DNA of 64,000 nucleotides, taken from Myxococcota bacterium. Its GTDB lineage: Bacteria > Myxococcota_A > Bradymonadia > UBA7976 > UBA1532. Made by a program: the position numbers and the translations under genes. Positions 8,427 through 16,385 of this stretch are shown here, piece after piece; position 1 is the first letter of the stretch, and every line of letters begins with the position of its first letter. The DNA lies in contig JAKLJY010000001.1 in NCBI GenBank assembly GCA_023150895.1, positions 62,001-126,000 of the forward strand, given 5' to 3'. The notes below the pieces were generated by a model that saw nothing but the letters and a program-made list of their open reading frames with translations, searched no databases and was not told where the DNA came from.

Positions 8427-9752
8427 TTGAGCAACGGCGAGAAGAAGCCGGGAGTGAAGGACATCAGCGACCTGAAGGCACGCCTCGGGATGCTGAACAA
8501 GAACGTGGGTGCCAAGCCCGGTGCGGCGGAGCCGCCGGCGGCCCCGCCGCCGTCCTCCGTGCCCACGTTGACCGCAGATTCGGACGCCGACCTCGGGCTC
8601 GAGACCCAGGTCGTCCGGGTCGAGCCCCGCGCGCAGCCCCGGGAGCCGTCGGCCCCGCCGCCGCCCCCGGAGCCGCTGTTCGAGGAGGCGCCACGCCCTG
8701 CACCGCGTACGCTCCCCGGCCCGCCGGCGGCGACGCCTCCGCCCCTCGCGGGCGGTCTGAACCTCGGGGCCGATCTCTTCAAGAAACCGGAGCCGGCCCC
8801 GGAGCCCGTCCGCGTGGTGCAGGCGCCCGCGGCACCGGCCCCGGTCGTGCCCGCCGCACCGCTGCCGCAGGAACGGTTCGTCAACCCGATCGCCGCGGTG
8901 ACCCCGCAACGTGAACTCACGGCGGACGACGAAGCCGCGCTGAACGCCGTCGAAAAGGGACAGAAGGGCGTGCGCCCGATGTTCCTCGGTGCGGTCGCGA
9001 GCGCGTGCGCCATCGTCGCCGGCGTCATGGGGTTCATGGCCGGCACGGGCAGCATTCAGCGTGAGCTCCTCTCCAACCAGGCCAAGGAAGCCGTCGCCGT
9101 TCGCGACCGGATGCTCCCGATCCTCCAGAAGTTCGAGGAGCTCGCCAACGTCGTCGAACCGATGAACCCGGAGAAGGTCGACTGGCAGGCCGTTCAGGCC
9201 ATGCCGCAGGACCTCCCGGGCGTCGACGCGGCCGGTATTCTCTCGACGCGGGTTCCGCTGCCCGCCGAGGTGATGTCCTCGCTCGGCAAAGCCGTTGCGG
9301 ACATGAACCAGCTCTTTCAGCTGGCCGTCGACCACCGTTCCCTGACGCTCACGCGCGACAAGCCCGAGCTCGAGGCCATGGAGAAGGGTGCGTCGTTCTC
9401 GTCGAACCAGTACTTCGCGGCCGTCTACACCCCGCTCGACCCGAAGACGCCGCCACTCAAGTACGTTCCGCCCGAGGCGCAGATCGTCGCCGTCGTCGAC
9501 AAGCCGCACCCCGACGAGAAGGGCGAGAACAACGTCATCAAGGTCAAGTATCGCGGCGGGCAAGAGACCGAGGTCCCGCTGCAGCGCATCGTCATCGTTC
9601 CGAAGACGGAGCTCTTCGAGGGCGGTCGCCAGAACGTGCTGAGCCTGTATCGACACCGCGTCGAATACATGAAGCTCAAGATCAAGACGATCCGTACCTA
9701 CGCTTCGAACCTCAAAGAGAAGCTCAACGCCGAAGCCGCGCGGGCTCAGTAA
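8427..9752 (+). CDS. Single-pass inner-membrane protein with Pro/Ala-rich cytoplasmic region
   Basis: 441 residues starting at a TTG. The choice is firm because GGAGG at 8416-8420 sits 6 bases upstream and no ATG or GTG fits better. Residues 1 to about 184 are polar, then rich in Pro, Ala and Glu and probably disordered. A single membrane helix follows at about 185-206 (from MFLGAVASA). Residues 207-441 should be periplasmic, with helical and then beta-rich segments, and end in a Lys-rich helix. Family not recognised. It has its own promoter, with a palindrome at the transcript start. The arrangement would suit a scaffold or envelope-linking protein, but that is inference only. Confidence 0.8.
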   Translation: MSNGEKKPGVKDISDLKARLGMLNKNVGAKPGAAEPPAAPPPSSVPTLTADSDADLGLETQVVRVEPRAQPREPSAPPPPPEPLFEEAPRPAPRTLPGPPAATPPPLAGGLNLGADLFKKPEPAPEPVRVVQAPAAPAPVVPAAPLPQERFVNPIAAVTPQRELTADDEAALNAVEKGQKGVRPMFLGAVASACAIVAGVMGFMAGTGSIQRELLSNQAKEAVAVRDRMLPILQKFEELANVVEPMNPEKVDWQAVQAMPQDLPGVDAAGILSTRVPLPAEVMSSLGKAVADMNQLFQLAVDHRSLTLTRDKPELEAMEKGASFSSNQYFAAVYTPLDPKTPPLKYVPPEAQIVAVVDKPHPDEKGENNVIKVKYRGGQETEVPLQRIVIVPKTELFEGGRQNVLSLYRHRVEYMKLKIKTIRTYASNLKEKLNAEAARAQ

Positions 9753-9790
9753 GCCCTCGGCGTTCGGCCCGTTCGTTCACGCGGCGCCCC

Positions 9791-12268
9791 TCAGAACCGC
9801 GGGCGATCCGTCCAGTCGCGCAGCGCCTCGAGTTCGCGCCGCGCGGCGTCGTGTAGGCGCACGGTCTGGCGCGCGTCCCGTCCGTGGAGCTCCAGGCGAA
9901 AGGTGCGTGCGTTCTCGCGTGCAAGGCGCGAGAGCGACGCATCCGCGACGACGCCGCCGAGAACGAGCCCCAGCGCCCACAGGATCGAACGCAGGTCGTC
10001 GGTGCGAAGGCCCACGAAGAGCAGGTGGCCGCCGAAGAGTGCCCCGCCCGCAAGCCCCAGTGCGCCGAGGACGAGCGGAAACACCCGGAAGCCGGCCTCG
10101 ACTCGAACCCCGGTGATCTCGTCGAGCCGCCAGGTCATCGCCGAGGCCGCCAGCGGGTGCGCGCCCATCGTGCCCGCAGAGGTGACGACGACCTCCGACT
10201 CGGTCAGCGCCACGCGCCCGCGACGACGAACGCCCGCCAACCGCAAGGCACGCTCGCCCAGGTCGGCGAGGACCTCGTACCCTGAGTAGGCGCGGATCAG
10301 TGAGGCCAGGCGGCCCGTAGGACGTCGCGTCACGAAGGCTTCGGCTTCCAACGGGTGATCGCGGGTCGGCCGACGCTTCAGCAGGGGGGCGGCCCTCGGA
10401 TCCCGATGGTACTCCGCGGTCTCCGGCTCACGGGGCACCGGGCGGCGCGAGGGTCGCTCGGCCCGGATCATCGGTTCCGGCTCGCCGGGCGCGTCGCGAT
10501 CGCGGAACCAGCGAGACGACGGTGCCTCGTCCGGCGCGACCGATGCCTCGTCCGTCGTCGTGGAGGCCCCCGTGTGCAGCGCCCCCTCGACTTCCGCGAC
10601 GAGATCGGCCGCCTCGAGGACCCGCCGCGGTGACGGGGCATCCGCCCCGACGAGATCCGGAAACAGGCCGGGCAGGACGTACTCGATCGCGCCGAATCCC
10701 CCGCTGCCCGAAGCATACGGCTCGAGCCGTGCGAAGAGGCGCACGAGGCTGGCGTAACAGGCGCCCGCCAGGTCCCGTGTCTGCGGAGCGGCCTGGAGCG
10801 TCCGACAAACGCTCAGCCACACGCTGCCGAAGAGCGCAACGAACCGCGCGGTCAAGTGCTGGCTCATGAGTGCGTCGCCTTCGGCCCAGCGCTCGGCGGT
10901 CTCCGGCAATCGGCCGCCGAACGCTTCGATCCGCTCGGCCGTCGCCTCGAGGTCCGCCTCGACGAGCCGCACCAGGGCTCGGCAGACCGCCTGCCGCCAG
11001 ATTTGATCGTTCAGGGGGTGCTCGACCCCCGACGGCGTGAAGGTCTGCAACCAGGTTCCAACGACGCGCTCGAGATACTGCTGTGCGAACGCGGGGCTCG
11101 TGTCGCGAAGCGCCGGTTCGACGTCGACGAGGAAGAGGTTCTGCCGAAGAGAGCGCGAGTCCTTCGAAACCGCGTTGGGCAGCAGATCGAGGGGCGCCTC
11201 GTCCAGGCGCTCGGCCGCCAGCGCGATGAGCCCGTGCTTCAACGCCAGGAGCGCCGTCCCCGGCTCGAGCGGCGGAAAGAGGTGCAACTGCCCGTAGATC
11301 TCCACCAGACGGCTCGCGACTTCGGCGAACGGTCGTTCCCGAAGCTGGTCGAGCGCGGCGTCGACCACGCCCCGCGCGTCCCGGTAGACCGACAGCGCGA
11401 GGAGCGCGCAGGACACGAGCCGGCTGTTGCCGCGCGTCAGAAAGACCGGGATGACCTCCGGATCCTCGACCATCGCCGGCGAAGTGCACAGGTAACACAG
11501 CATCCGCGGCTCATGGCATCCCTCCGCCAGATGGCGAATGAAGCGCCAACGGTGACGGTGGGCCTGGAGGATGCGGTTGACATGACGCGTGAGCGCGAGC
11601 CAGGCGCCGCGCGGCGCCATGGGACCTTCGGCATGCAGCGCCAGCAGCCGGGACAAGAGCCAGGGTTCTCGGGTCGAGACCTCGGGCGCCCCGCCCCGCT
11701 TGGCGATCTCTGCGGCCACCCGATCGACGTAGATCTGCCAGAATCGGAGAGCGTCGTCCTCGTCACACACCACGTCGAGGAAGTCGGTGAGGACGAAGGG
11801 CCCGACCCGCTCCGCGCCGGGCAGCATGGCCACGACCCGGAGCGTGAACGTCCGCCGTTCGACGACGTCGAGGGCGCCGAGTTTCCGCGCGTAACCGAGA
11901 GTGAACAGCGCGTTGAGACCGTCGAGGGACGGGCCGGAGTGCGCGCCTCGAATCAGGCGATCCCGGAGAGGGACGTCGCCCCCGAGCCCGCCCGGGAGAC
12001 GCAGCGGGCCCTTCGCTGGCCCGAGCGCCTCGTCATCGAGGCGGTAGCGTCGCGCAAACGCGTCGAAGAGAGCGCCGTCGAGGACCGCCTCCGCGTCGAG
12101 CGCGAGATGCGACAACAAGTCGAAGAGGAACTCCGCCGCGCGGTCGCGCTCCGGCATGGTGTCCAGGGCAGACAGCACCTGTCGCCGCCGAGCTTCGACG
12201 GCGGAAAGAAAGATCCCGGACCTGGGCTCGCCGGGCTCGTCCATGGGCTCGGCGATGGCGGCTTCCAT
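9791..12268 (-). CDS. 825-residue unknown protein with C-terminal membrane hairpin
   Basis: Residues 1 to about 560 look like an all-helical, HEAT-like region (many ALLAL and RLVEI patches, several Cys). A charged Arg/Pro/Glu-rich linker (about 575-660) follows. The C-terminus has short beta strands (RVALTESEVVVTS, WRLDEITGVRVE), two hydrophobic helices (about 715-775) and a final strand-helix. This layout resembles a bacterial PH-like domain interrupted by a membrane hairpin. Family not recognised. ATG 12268 lacks a ribosome site but lies 6 bases past a possible -10 element. A second ATG eight codons downstream is the alternative start. Confidence 0.8.
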   Translation of the reverse strand: MEAAIAEPMDEPGEPRSGIFLSAVEARRRQVLSALDTMPERDRAAEFLFDLLSHLALDAEAVLDGALFDAFARRYRLDDEALGPAKGPLRLPGGLGGDVPLRDRLIRGAHSGPSLDGLNALFTLGYARKLGALDVVERRTFTLRVVAMLPGAERVGPFVLTDFLDVVCDEDDALRFWQIYVDRVAAEIAKRGGAPEVSTREPWLLSRLLALHAEGPMAPRGAWLALTRHVNRILQAHRHRWRFIRHLAEGCHEPRMLCYLCTSPAMVEDPEVIPVFLTRGNSRLVSCALLALSVYRDARGVVDAALDQLRERPFAEVASRLVEIYGQLHLFPPLEPGTALLALKHGLIALAAERLDEAPLDLLPNAVSKDSRSLRQNLFLVDVEPALRDTSPAFAQQYLERVVGTWLQTFTPSGVEHPLNDQIWRQAVCRALVRLVEADLEATAERIEAFGGRLPETAERWAEGDALMSQHLTARFVALFGSVWLSVCRTLQAAPQTRDLAGACYASLVRLFARLEPYASGSGGFGAIEYVLPGLFPDLVGADAPSPRRVLEAADLVAEVEGALHTGASTTTDEASVAPDEAPSSRWFRDRDAPGEPEPMIRAERPSRRPVPREPETAEYHRDPRAAPLLKRRPTRDHPLEAEAFVTRRPTGRLASLIRAYSGYEVLADLGERALRLAGVRRRGRVALTESEVVVTSAGTMGAHPLAASAMTWRLDEITGVRVEAGFRVFPLVLGALGLAGGALFGGHLLFVGLRTDDLRSILWALGLVLGGVVADASLSRLARENARTFRLELHGRDARQTVRLHDAARRELEALRDWTDRPRF

Positions 12269-12274
12269 AGGCGG

Positions 12275-12303
12275 ATGCTACGTGCGCCGCCCCCGGGCGG
12301 CAA
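12275..12303 (-). promoter_or_regulatory. Possible promoter directly abutting the start at 12268
   Basis: On the minus strand TTGCCG (12303-12298), a 17-base spacer and TAGCAT (12280-12275) lie 6 bases from the ATG. There is no Shine-Dalgarno, so the message would be leaderless. The spacer holds a 7-base GC inverted repeat around 12287-12302. Confidence 0.35.
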
Positions 12304-12321
12304 CTTCGGCGCTCGCCGGCT

Positions 12322-12978
12322 TCAGTACTTGCCCCAGGAGATCGTCAGCTTCTGGATGACGATGGGCTCGACGGGCCGGTCCCCCGGCTCGGTGGGCACC
12401 CGCGCCATCTGCTTGACGCGCTCGACGTCCTTGCACTCACCGAAGATGGCGTGCTTGCCGTTGAGCCAGGGGGTCGCCTTCTCCGTCAGGAAGAACTGAC
12501 TGCCGCCGGTGTTCGGGCCGGCGTTGGCCATGCTCAGAAGACCGCCTCGGTCGTGTTTCAGGGACGGGGCGAACTCGTCGGGGATGCTGAACCCGGGGTT
12601 CCCCGTCCCGTTGCCGAGGGGATCGCCCCCCTGAATCATGAAATTCGGAATCACCCGGTGAAACGTGAGGCCGTCGTAGAACGGACGCTTCACCTCCTTG
12701 CCCGTCTTGGGATCGGTGAAAGGCTTGTTGCCCGCGGCCAGACCGGCGAAGTTCGCGACCGTCTTCGGCGACTCCTTGTAGAAGAGCCGGCAACGGATCT
12801 CCCCCATCGAGGTCTTGAAGTGGGCGAGCAGATCGTCGCCCGCGCCGCCGAGTCCCGCGACCGCCGAAGCGAGGTCGGGATCCGCCGGCTTCGGCGTCTG
12901 CGCAACCGCCCGTGCGGGGGCCATCGAAAGAGTGACCGCGGTCGCCGCGGCGAGGAGGGTGGATCCGATCGAGTGCAT
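12322..12978 (-). CDS. Periplasmic peptidyl-prolyl cis-trans isomerase (cyclophilin)
   Basis: 218-residue cyclophilin that speeds prolyl isomerisation during folding of exported proteins. A signal peptide (about residues 1-26, ending near AVAQT) directs it to the periplasm. The fold signature is intact: FHRVIPNFMIQGGD with the catalytic Arg, then FSIPDEF, LSMANAGPNTGGSQFF and the WLNGKHAIFG segment. Two ATG codons are adjacent. AAGGAG at 12989-12984 is 2 bases from the first (12981) but 5 from the second (12978), so the second is preferred. It stands alone between the RecO operon and the 825-residue gene. Confidence 0.95.
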   Translation of the reverse strand: MHSIGSTLLAAATAVTLSMAPARAVAQTPKPADPDLASAVAGLGGAGDDLLAHFKTSMGEIRCRLFYKESPKTVANFAGLAAGNKPFTDPKTGKEVKRPFYDGLTFHRVIPNFMIQGGDPLGNGTGNPGFSIPDEFAPSLKHDRGGLLSMANAGPNTGGSQFFLTEKATPWLNGKHAIFGECKDVERVKQMARVPTEPGDRPVEPIVIQKLTISWGKY

Positions 12979-13058
12979 CATCTCTCCTTCAGAGGACGTT
13001 CACGTCCGGCGATGTCGTTGGTTCAGCCTGCGCACGTTCTCGCGGGCGCGACCCACCG

Positions 13059-13733
13059 TCAAGGCGCACGCATTGCGTCGGCGTCCGCGCCGGTCTCGAG
13101 AAAGCGGGCGCTGCGCGGCGCGTGGCCGAGCGCGCGCTGCCAGATGCGTTCGAGACCCTGCCGCACCGGCGTCAGGGCTTCGACGGGCAGCACGACACGG
13201 GGATTCCCGCACCAGAGGCCGTGCAAGGCGGCGCGACCGGTGGGCGCCAGTCCGCACGCGTCGGCGAGGCCATCGGCCGTCACGCCGTAGCCGATGTGTG
13301 CCAACAGCGCCACCTCCCACACGAGGATGCCTTCCGCCGTCGGCGCGCTCGCTTCGAGGACGTCCACCATCGAGACGGCGAGGGCGTGGAGGCGCTCGTC
13401 TGCCGCCCCTTCCCGGGCGCTCAGCCGCACCAACTCGAGCAGGTACGCCAGCGCCGTGATCCGGTCCAGGTCTTCCCGAATCCGGCGGAGGGGCTGCGTG
13501 ACCTCACACCGCGTGAAGGATTGCAGGTCGCGACCCGGGCGAAAGGTGATGTCGGCGTCGACGCGCGTCCCGAGTTCGAGCGCACCGCCATATCGCCTCG
13601 CGTGCTTGCGCGCGCCTCGGGCCACGACCGCGACCCTGCCGATCGTCGGGCCGAGGAGATCGACCAGGACGTCGTCATCCTGAAATGCGCGCGCCCGCAG
13701 CACCAAACCCGGGGTGCGAACACGGCCCGTCAC
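13059..13733 (-). CDS. recO: DNA repair protein RecO
   Basis: 224-residue RecO, a recombination mediator that acts with RecR and RecF to load RecA on SSB-coated single strands and to anneal strands. The N-terminal OB-fold is visible (TPGLVLRARAFQDDD, RVAVVARGARK), followed by the helical C-terminal domain. The four Cys zinc site found in some RecO proteins is absent; only isolated Cys remain. The GTG start at 13733 overlaps the stop of the RodZ-like gene as GTGA. It is last in the three-gene operon that begins at 15009. Confidence 0.93.
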   Translation of the reverse strand: MTGRVRTPGLVLRARAFQDDDVLVDLLGPTIGRVAVVARGARKHARRYGGALELGTRVDADITFRPGRDLQSFTRCEVTQPLRRIREDLDRITALAYLLELVRLSAREGAADERLHALAVSMVDVLEASAPTAEGILVWEVALLAHIGYGVTADGLADACGLAPTGRAALHGLWCGNPRVVLPVEALTPVRQGLERIWQRALGHAPRSARFLETGADADAMRAP

Positions 13734-14209
13734 GGCGAGGTGGCACCCGACGGCCCGCCCTCACCCGTCGCCGGCCGAAGGGAACGCGCCTCGAGACGGG
13801 GCGGCGACACGGAGAAGAGCGCAGCAAGGGTCACGACGACGACGATGGCGACGGCCATGCTGTAAGCGGCGCGCCACCGGATGGAGTCCCAGGTCGCCCG
13901 ACGGTCGGCGGCTTCCGCCTCCGTTTGCGCCTGCACCTCCGCCTCGACGCGCGCTTCGGTCTGGTTTTCGAGCAACCGGAGGACGGCGCGGGCGTCGAGC
14001 CCGACCTCGCGGGCGTAAAGCTTGATGAATCCGCGGACGTAGACGGGGGCGGGCAAGGACGCCCACTCCTCCGCCTCGAGGGCTTCGAGCAGGGGTCGCG
14101 CGACGCGGGTGCGCGCGGCGACATCCGCGAGTGAGAGTCCTGCCCGCAGGCGGGCGGCCGCGAGGACGGATCCCGGCCCGCGGGCGGTCGTCGTCTCGTG
14201 TGGGTTCAT
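13730..14209 (-). CDS. RodZ-like protein: HTH domain plus one membrane helix
   Basis: 159 residues. Residues 13-75 form an Xre/HTH_25-type helix-turn-helix (LRAGLSLADVAARTRV, then PAPVYVRGFIKLYAREVGLD), the signature of the RodZ cytoplasmic domain. A polar Glu-rich stretch and one membrane helix (about 112-132) follow, with only about 25 residues outside. Typical RodZ is about twice this length and has a periplasmic beta domain, which is missing here. RodZ links MreB to the elongation machinery. The start overlaps the upstream TPR gene as ATGA and the stop overlaps recO as GTGA. The TPR-lipoprotein then RodZ order matches pilF-rodZ in gammaproteobacteria. Confidence 0.85.
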   Translation of the reverse strand: MNPHETTTARGPGSVLAAARLRAGLSLADVAARTRVARPLLEALEAEEWASLPAPVYVRGFIKLYAREVGLDARAVLRLLENQTEARVEAEVQAQTEAEAADRRATWDSIRWRAAYSMAVAIVVVVTLAALFSVSPPRLEARSLRPATGEGGPSGATSP

Positions 14210-15009
14210 TGGGGGGCCTCCTCCGCCGGGAGCAGCGCAAGCTGCCGCGCACAGCGTTCAGAGAGGGGGGAATCTCCGGACAGGTCCTTGCACTTCTGGA
14301 AGCTCTTGACCGCGAGGGGAGAGCGTTCGCTGCGCATCTGGACACGCCCGAGGTGGAAGTAGGGCTCCGCGTACCCGGGGCAACGGCGGATCGCCTCGTT
14401 GAGAATCTCCTCGGCTTTGGCTGCGTTTCCCTCGTCGATCAGGACGAGGGCGTAGTTGTTGTAGGCCGGGCACAGTTTGGGTGACTGCGCGATGGCCCCG
14501 GTGAAGTGTTTCTTCGCGACCGCCAGGTTGCCCTTCTTGTAGTAGGCCCAGCCCAGGTTGTTCAGCCCGTTCGCCTGCGTCGTGTAGTAGGCGTTGACGA
14601 CCAGCGGCTCGAGAACGGCGATGGCGTCGTCCCAACGCTCCATGGCCAGGTATGTCGCCGCCAGGTTGTTGTGTGCGAAGTAGAAGTCGGGCTTCAACTC
14701 GATCGCCCGCTTGTAGTGCGTGATGGCGTCGAGGTAGCGCTCACGCCCCATGAGGATCAGCGCATGAAGAAAGTGCGCCTCGGCGTGGTCGGCATCCGCG
14801 TCGAGCGCTCGCTGGCTCTCCTGGAGCGCCATCTGGGCGTCGCGGACATCCGGGTTCGGGTCGAACAGGTACCCGAATGCGAGCTTGTAGTGGTAGTCCG
14901 CCTTCTGGCGGCGCTCCTCGAGCTGCGCACGCGAAGGGCCGCACGCGACGGCGACCCACGCGAGCAGGCCGATGCTCAGGCTCCGGAGGGCGGGCAGACG
15001 TCCGTACAT
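14206..15009 (-). CDS. TPR lipoprotein, Tgl/PilF(PilW)-like pilotin
   Basis: 267-residue lipoprotein with signal ending VAVAC (Cys near residue 23) and about six TPR units (for example LGWAYYKKGNLAVAKKHF and YFHLGRVQM). Size, lipid anchor and repeats match Tgl of Myxococcus and PilF/PilW, outer-membrane lipoproteins needed to assemble the PilQ secretin of type IV pili. The gene order TPR lipoprotein then RodZ-like supports this. ATG 15009 gives the best signal peptide; the frame is open to 15027. No pilus gene is visible in the window, so the role is a family-based inference. Confidence 0.8.
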   Translation of the reverse strand: MYGRLPALRSLSIGLLAWVAVACGPSRAQLEERRQKADYHYKLAFGYLFDPNPDVRDAQMALQESQRALDADADHAEAHFLHALILMGRERYLDAITHYKRAIELKPDFYFAHNNLAATYLAMERWDDAIAVLEPLVVNAYYTTQANGLNNLGWAYYKKGNLAVAKKHFTGAIAQSPKLCPAYNNYALVLIDEGNAAKAEEILNEAIRRCPGYAEPYFHLGRVQMRSERSPLAVKSFQKCKDLSGDSPLSERCARQLALLPAEEAPQ

Positions 15010-15081
15010 CGCCGGCCGACGTAGCACACGCCCTGCGGCGAGTCAACGGGCCGGGGCTCCCCGGGCGTGGCGTCCGGAAAC

Positions 15082-16329
15082 TCAGGCGTGGGTTTCCACG
15101 AGACCGCGAACGGGCGCCATTCGGGCCCCCCGCCATGCGGGCAGGAGGCTTGCCATGAACGTGATGCCGAGGGCCCCCGTCGCTGCGAAGACGTAGTCCC
15201 AGGGGTTGAAGACGATGGGCAGGCGCGCGATGCCGTAGACCTTGGGATCGAGGCTGATCCCCGACGTGAGGAATCCTTGAAAGAGGACGGCCGCGAGCAC
15301 GAGACCGAGCGCCGTGCCGGCGGCGCCGATCGCCATGCCCTCTGCGACGAAGACCGCGAGGATGCTTCGCTCGCGCGCCCCCATTGCTTTCAGGATCGCG
15401 ATCTCCTTCGTCCGTTCCATGACGATCATGATCAGGATGCACGCGACGAGACATGAGGCGAGCACCACCATCACGGAGATGACGATGACGATGGCGACCC
15501 GCTGGTACACCAGACTCGTGAACAGATTGCGGTTCTGGCGTCGCCAATCCATCACGGAGAAGTCCTCGGGCCCGAGACGCTCACGCAGGCGCTCGGCCAC
15601 TCCACCGGAGGCGAGCACGTCGGTCACGGCGACCTCGAAGCCGGTGATGACGTCCCCGAGGCCGAAAAAGCGCTGCGCCGTCGCCAGGTCCATGAAGGCG
15701 TAACGCGCGTCGTACTCGTAGTAGCCCGCCCGATAGATGCCGGACACGCGGAACATCCGGGACGTCGGGGTCGCCGCCGTCGCGCTCCACGCCTGAGGGC
15801 TGGGGTTCTTCAGGGGTGAGACGAGCGTCACCACGTCGCCGACCTTGGCGCCGATTCGCCGCGCGAGCTCGGCACCGAGCAGCACTTTCGCGACGCCGTC
15901 GGCATCCGCGACGCCGAGGCCCTCGACCGTGCCCGACTCGACATAGTCGGAGAGGGCGAGCACCTCCGTCGCCCGCGGCACGTCGATGCCCTTGATGACC
16001 GCCCCTTGCGTGCCCGTCCGCCCGGCGACGAGGGCCTCGTTGTAGGTGATCGGCGACGTTGCGCGGACGCCCGAGACCGTCCGCATGATTTCGTCGACCT
16101 CCCGGTAGCCCGAGAACCGGACGCCATACTCGCGGACGAAGATGTGCGCTGTCACGCCGAGCACCTTCTCCCGAAAGGCGATCTCGAAGCCGCTCGTCAC
16201 CGCAAAACCGCCCACGAGCGCAGCGACGCCGAGTGCGACGCCGAGGATGGACAACCAGCTGACGACGGATAGGGAGCGGCCCCCCCGGGCGCGCACGTGG
16301 CGCCAGGCGATCTGAAGTTCGTAGGGCAC
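15082..16329 (-). CDS. ABC transporter permease of the LolC/LolE family
   Basis: 415 residues with the LolC/E layout: a first membrane helix after MPYELQIAWRHVRARGG, a large periplasmic domain (about 50-270) and three C-terminal helices typical of FtsX-like permeases (from IVIVISVMVVLAS). The cytoplasmic loop MERTKEIAILKAMGA is the family's contact with the ATPase. LolCDE extracts lipoproteins from the inner membrane toward LolA, which fits a region full of lipoproteins. The start is GTG at 16329 with AGGA upstream. No LolD ATPase gene lies next to it, which is unusual. Confidence 0.92.
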   Translation of the reverse strand: MPYELQIAWRHVRARGGRSLSVVSWLSILGVALGVAALVGGFAVTSGFEIAFREKVLGVTAHIFVREYGVRFSGYREVDEIMRTVSGVRATSPITYNEALVAGRTGTQGAVIKGIDVPRATEVLALSDYVESGTVEGLGVADADGVAKVLLGAELARRIGAKVGDVVTLVSPLKNPSPQAWSATAATPTSRMFRVSGIYRAGYYEYDARYAFMDLATAQRFFGLGDVITGFEVAVTDVLASGGVAERLRERLGPEDFSVMDWRRQNRNLFTSLVYQRVAIVIVISVMVVLASCLVACILIMIVMERTKEIAILKAMGARERSILAVFVAEGMAIGAAGTALGLVLAAVLFQGFLTSGISLDPKVYGIARLPIVFNPWDYVFAATGALGITFMASLLPAWRGARMAPVRGLVETHA

Positions 16330-16364
16330 GGTGAGTCCTGCGACCCGGCGGGTCGCGGTCCGGG

Positions 16365-16385
16365 GGATCAGGGATCAGGGATCAG
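16365..16385. repeat. Three tandem copies of GGATCAG across a stop codon
   Basis: GGATCAG is repeated three times without interruption. The minus-strand gene at 17736-16375 ends inside the middle copy (stop at 16377-16375). Because the unit is seven bases, gain or loss of a copy shifts which frame meets a TGA and so changes the extreme C-terminus. Confidence 0.8.
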
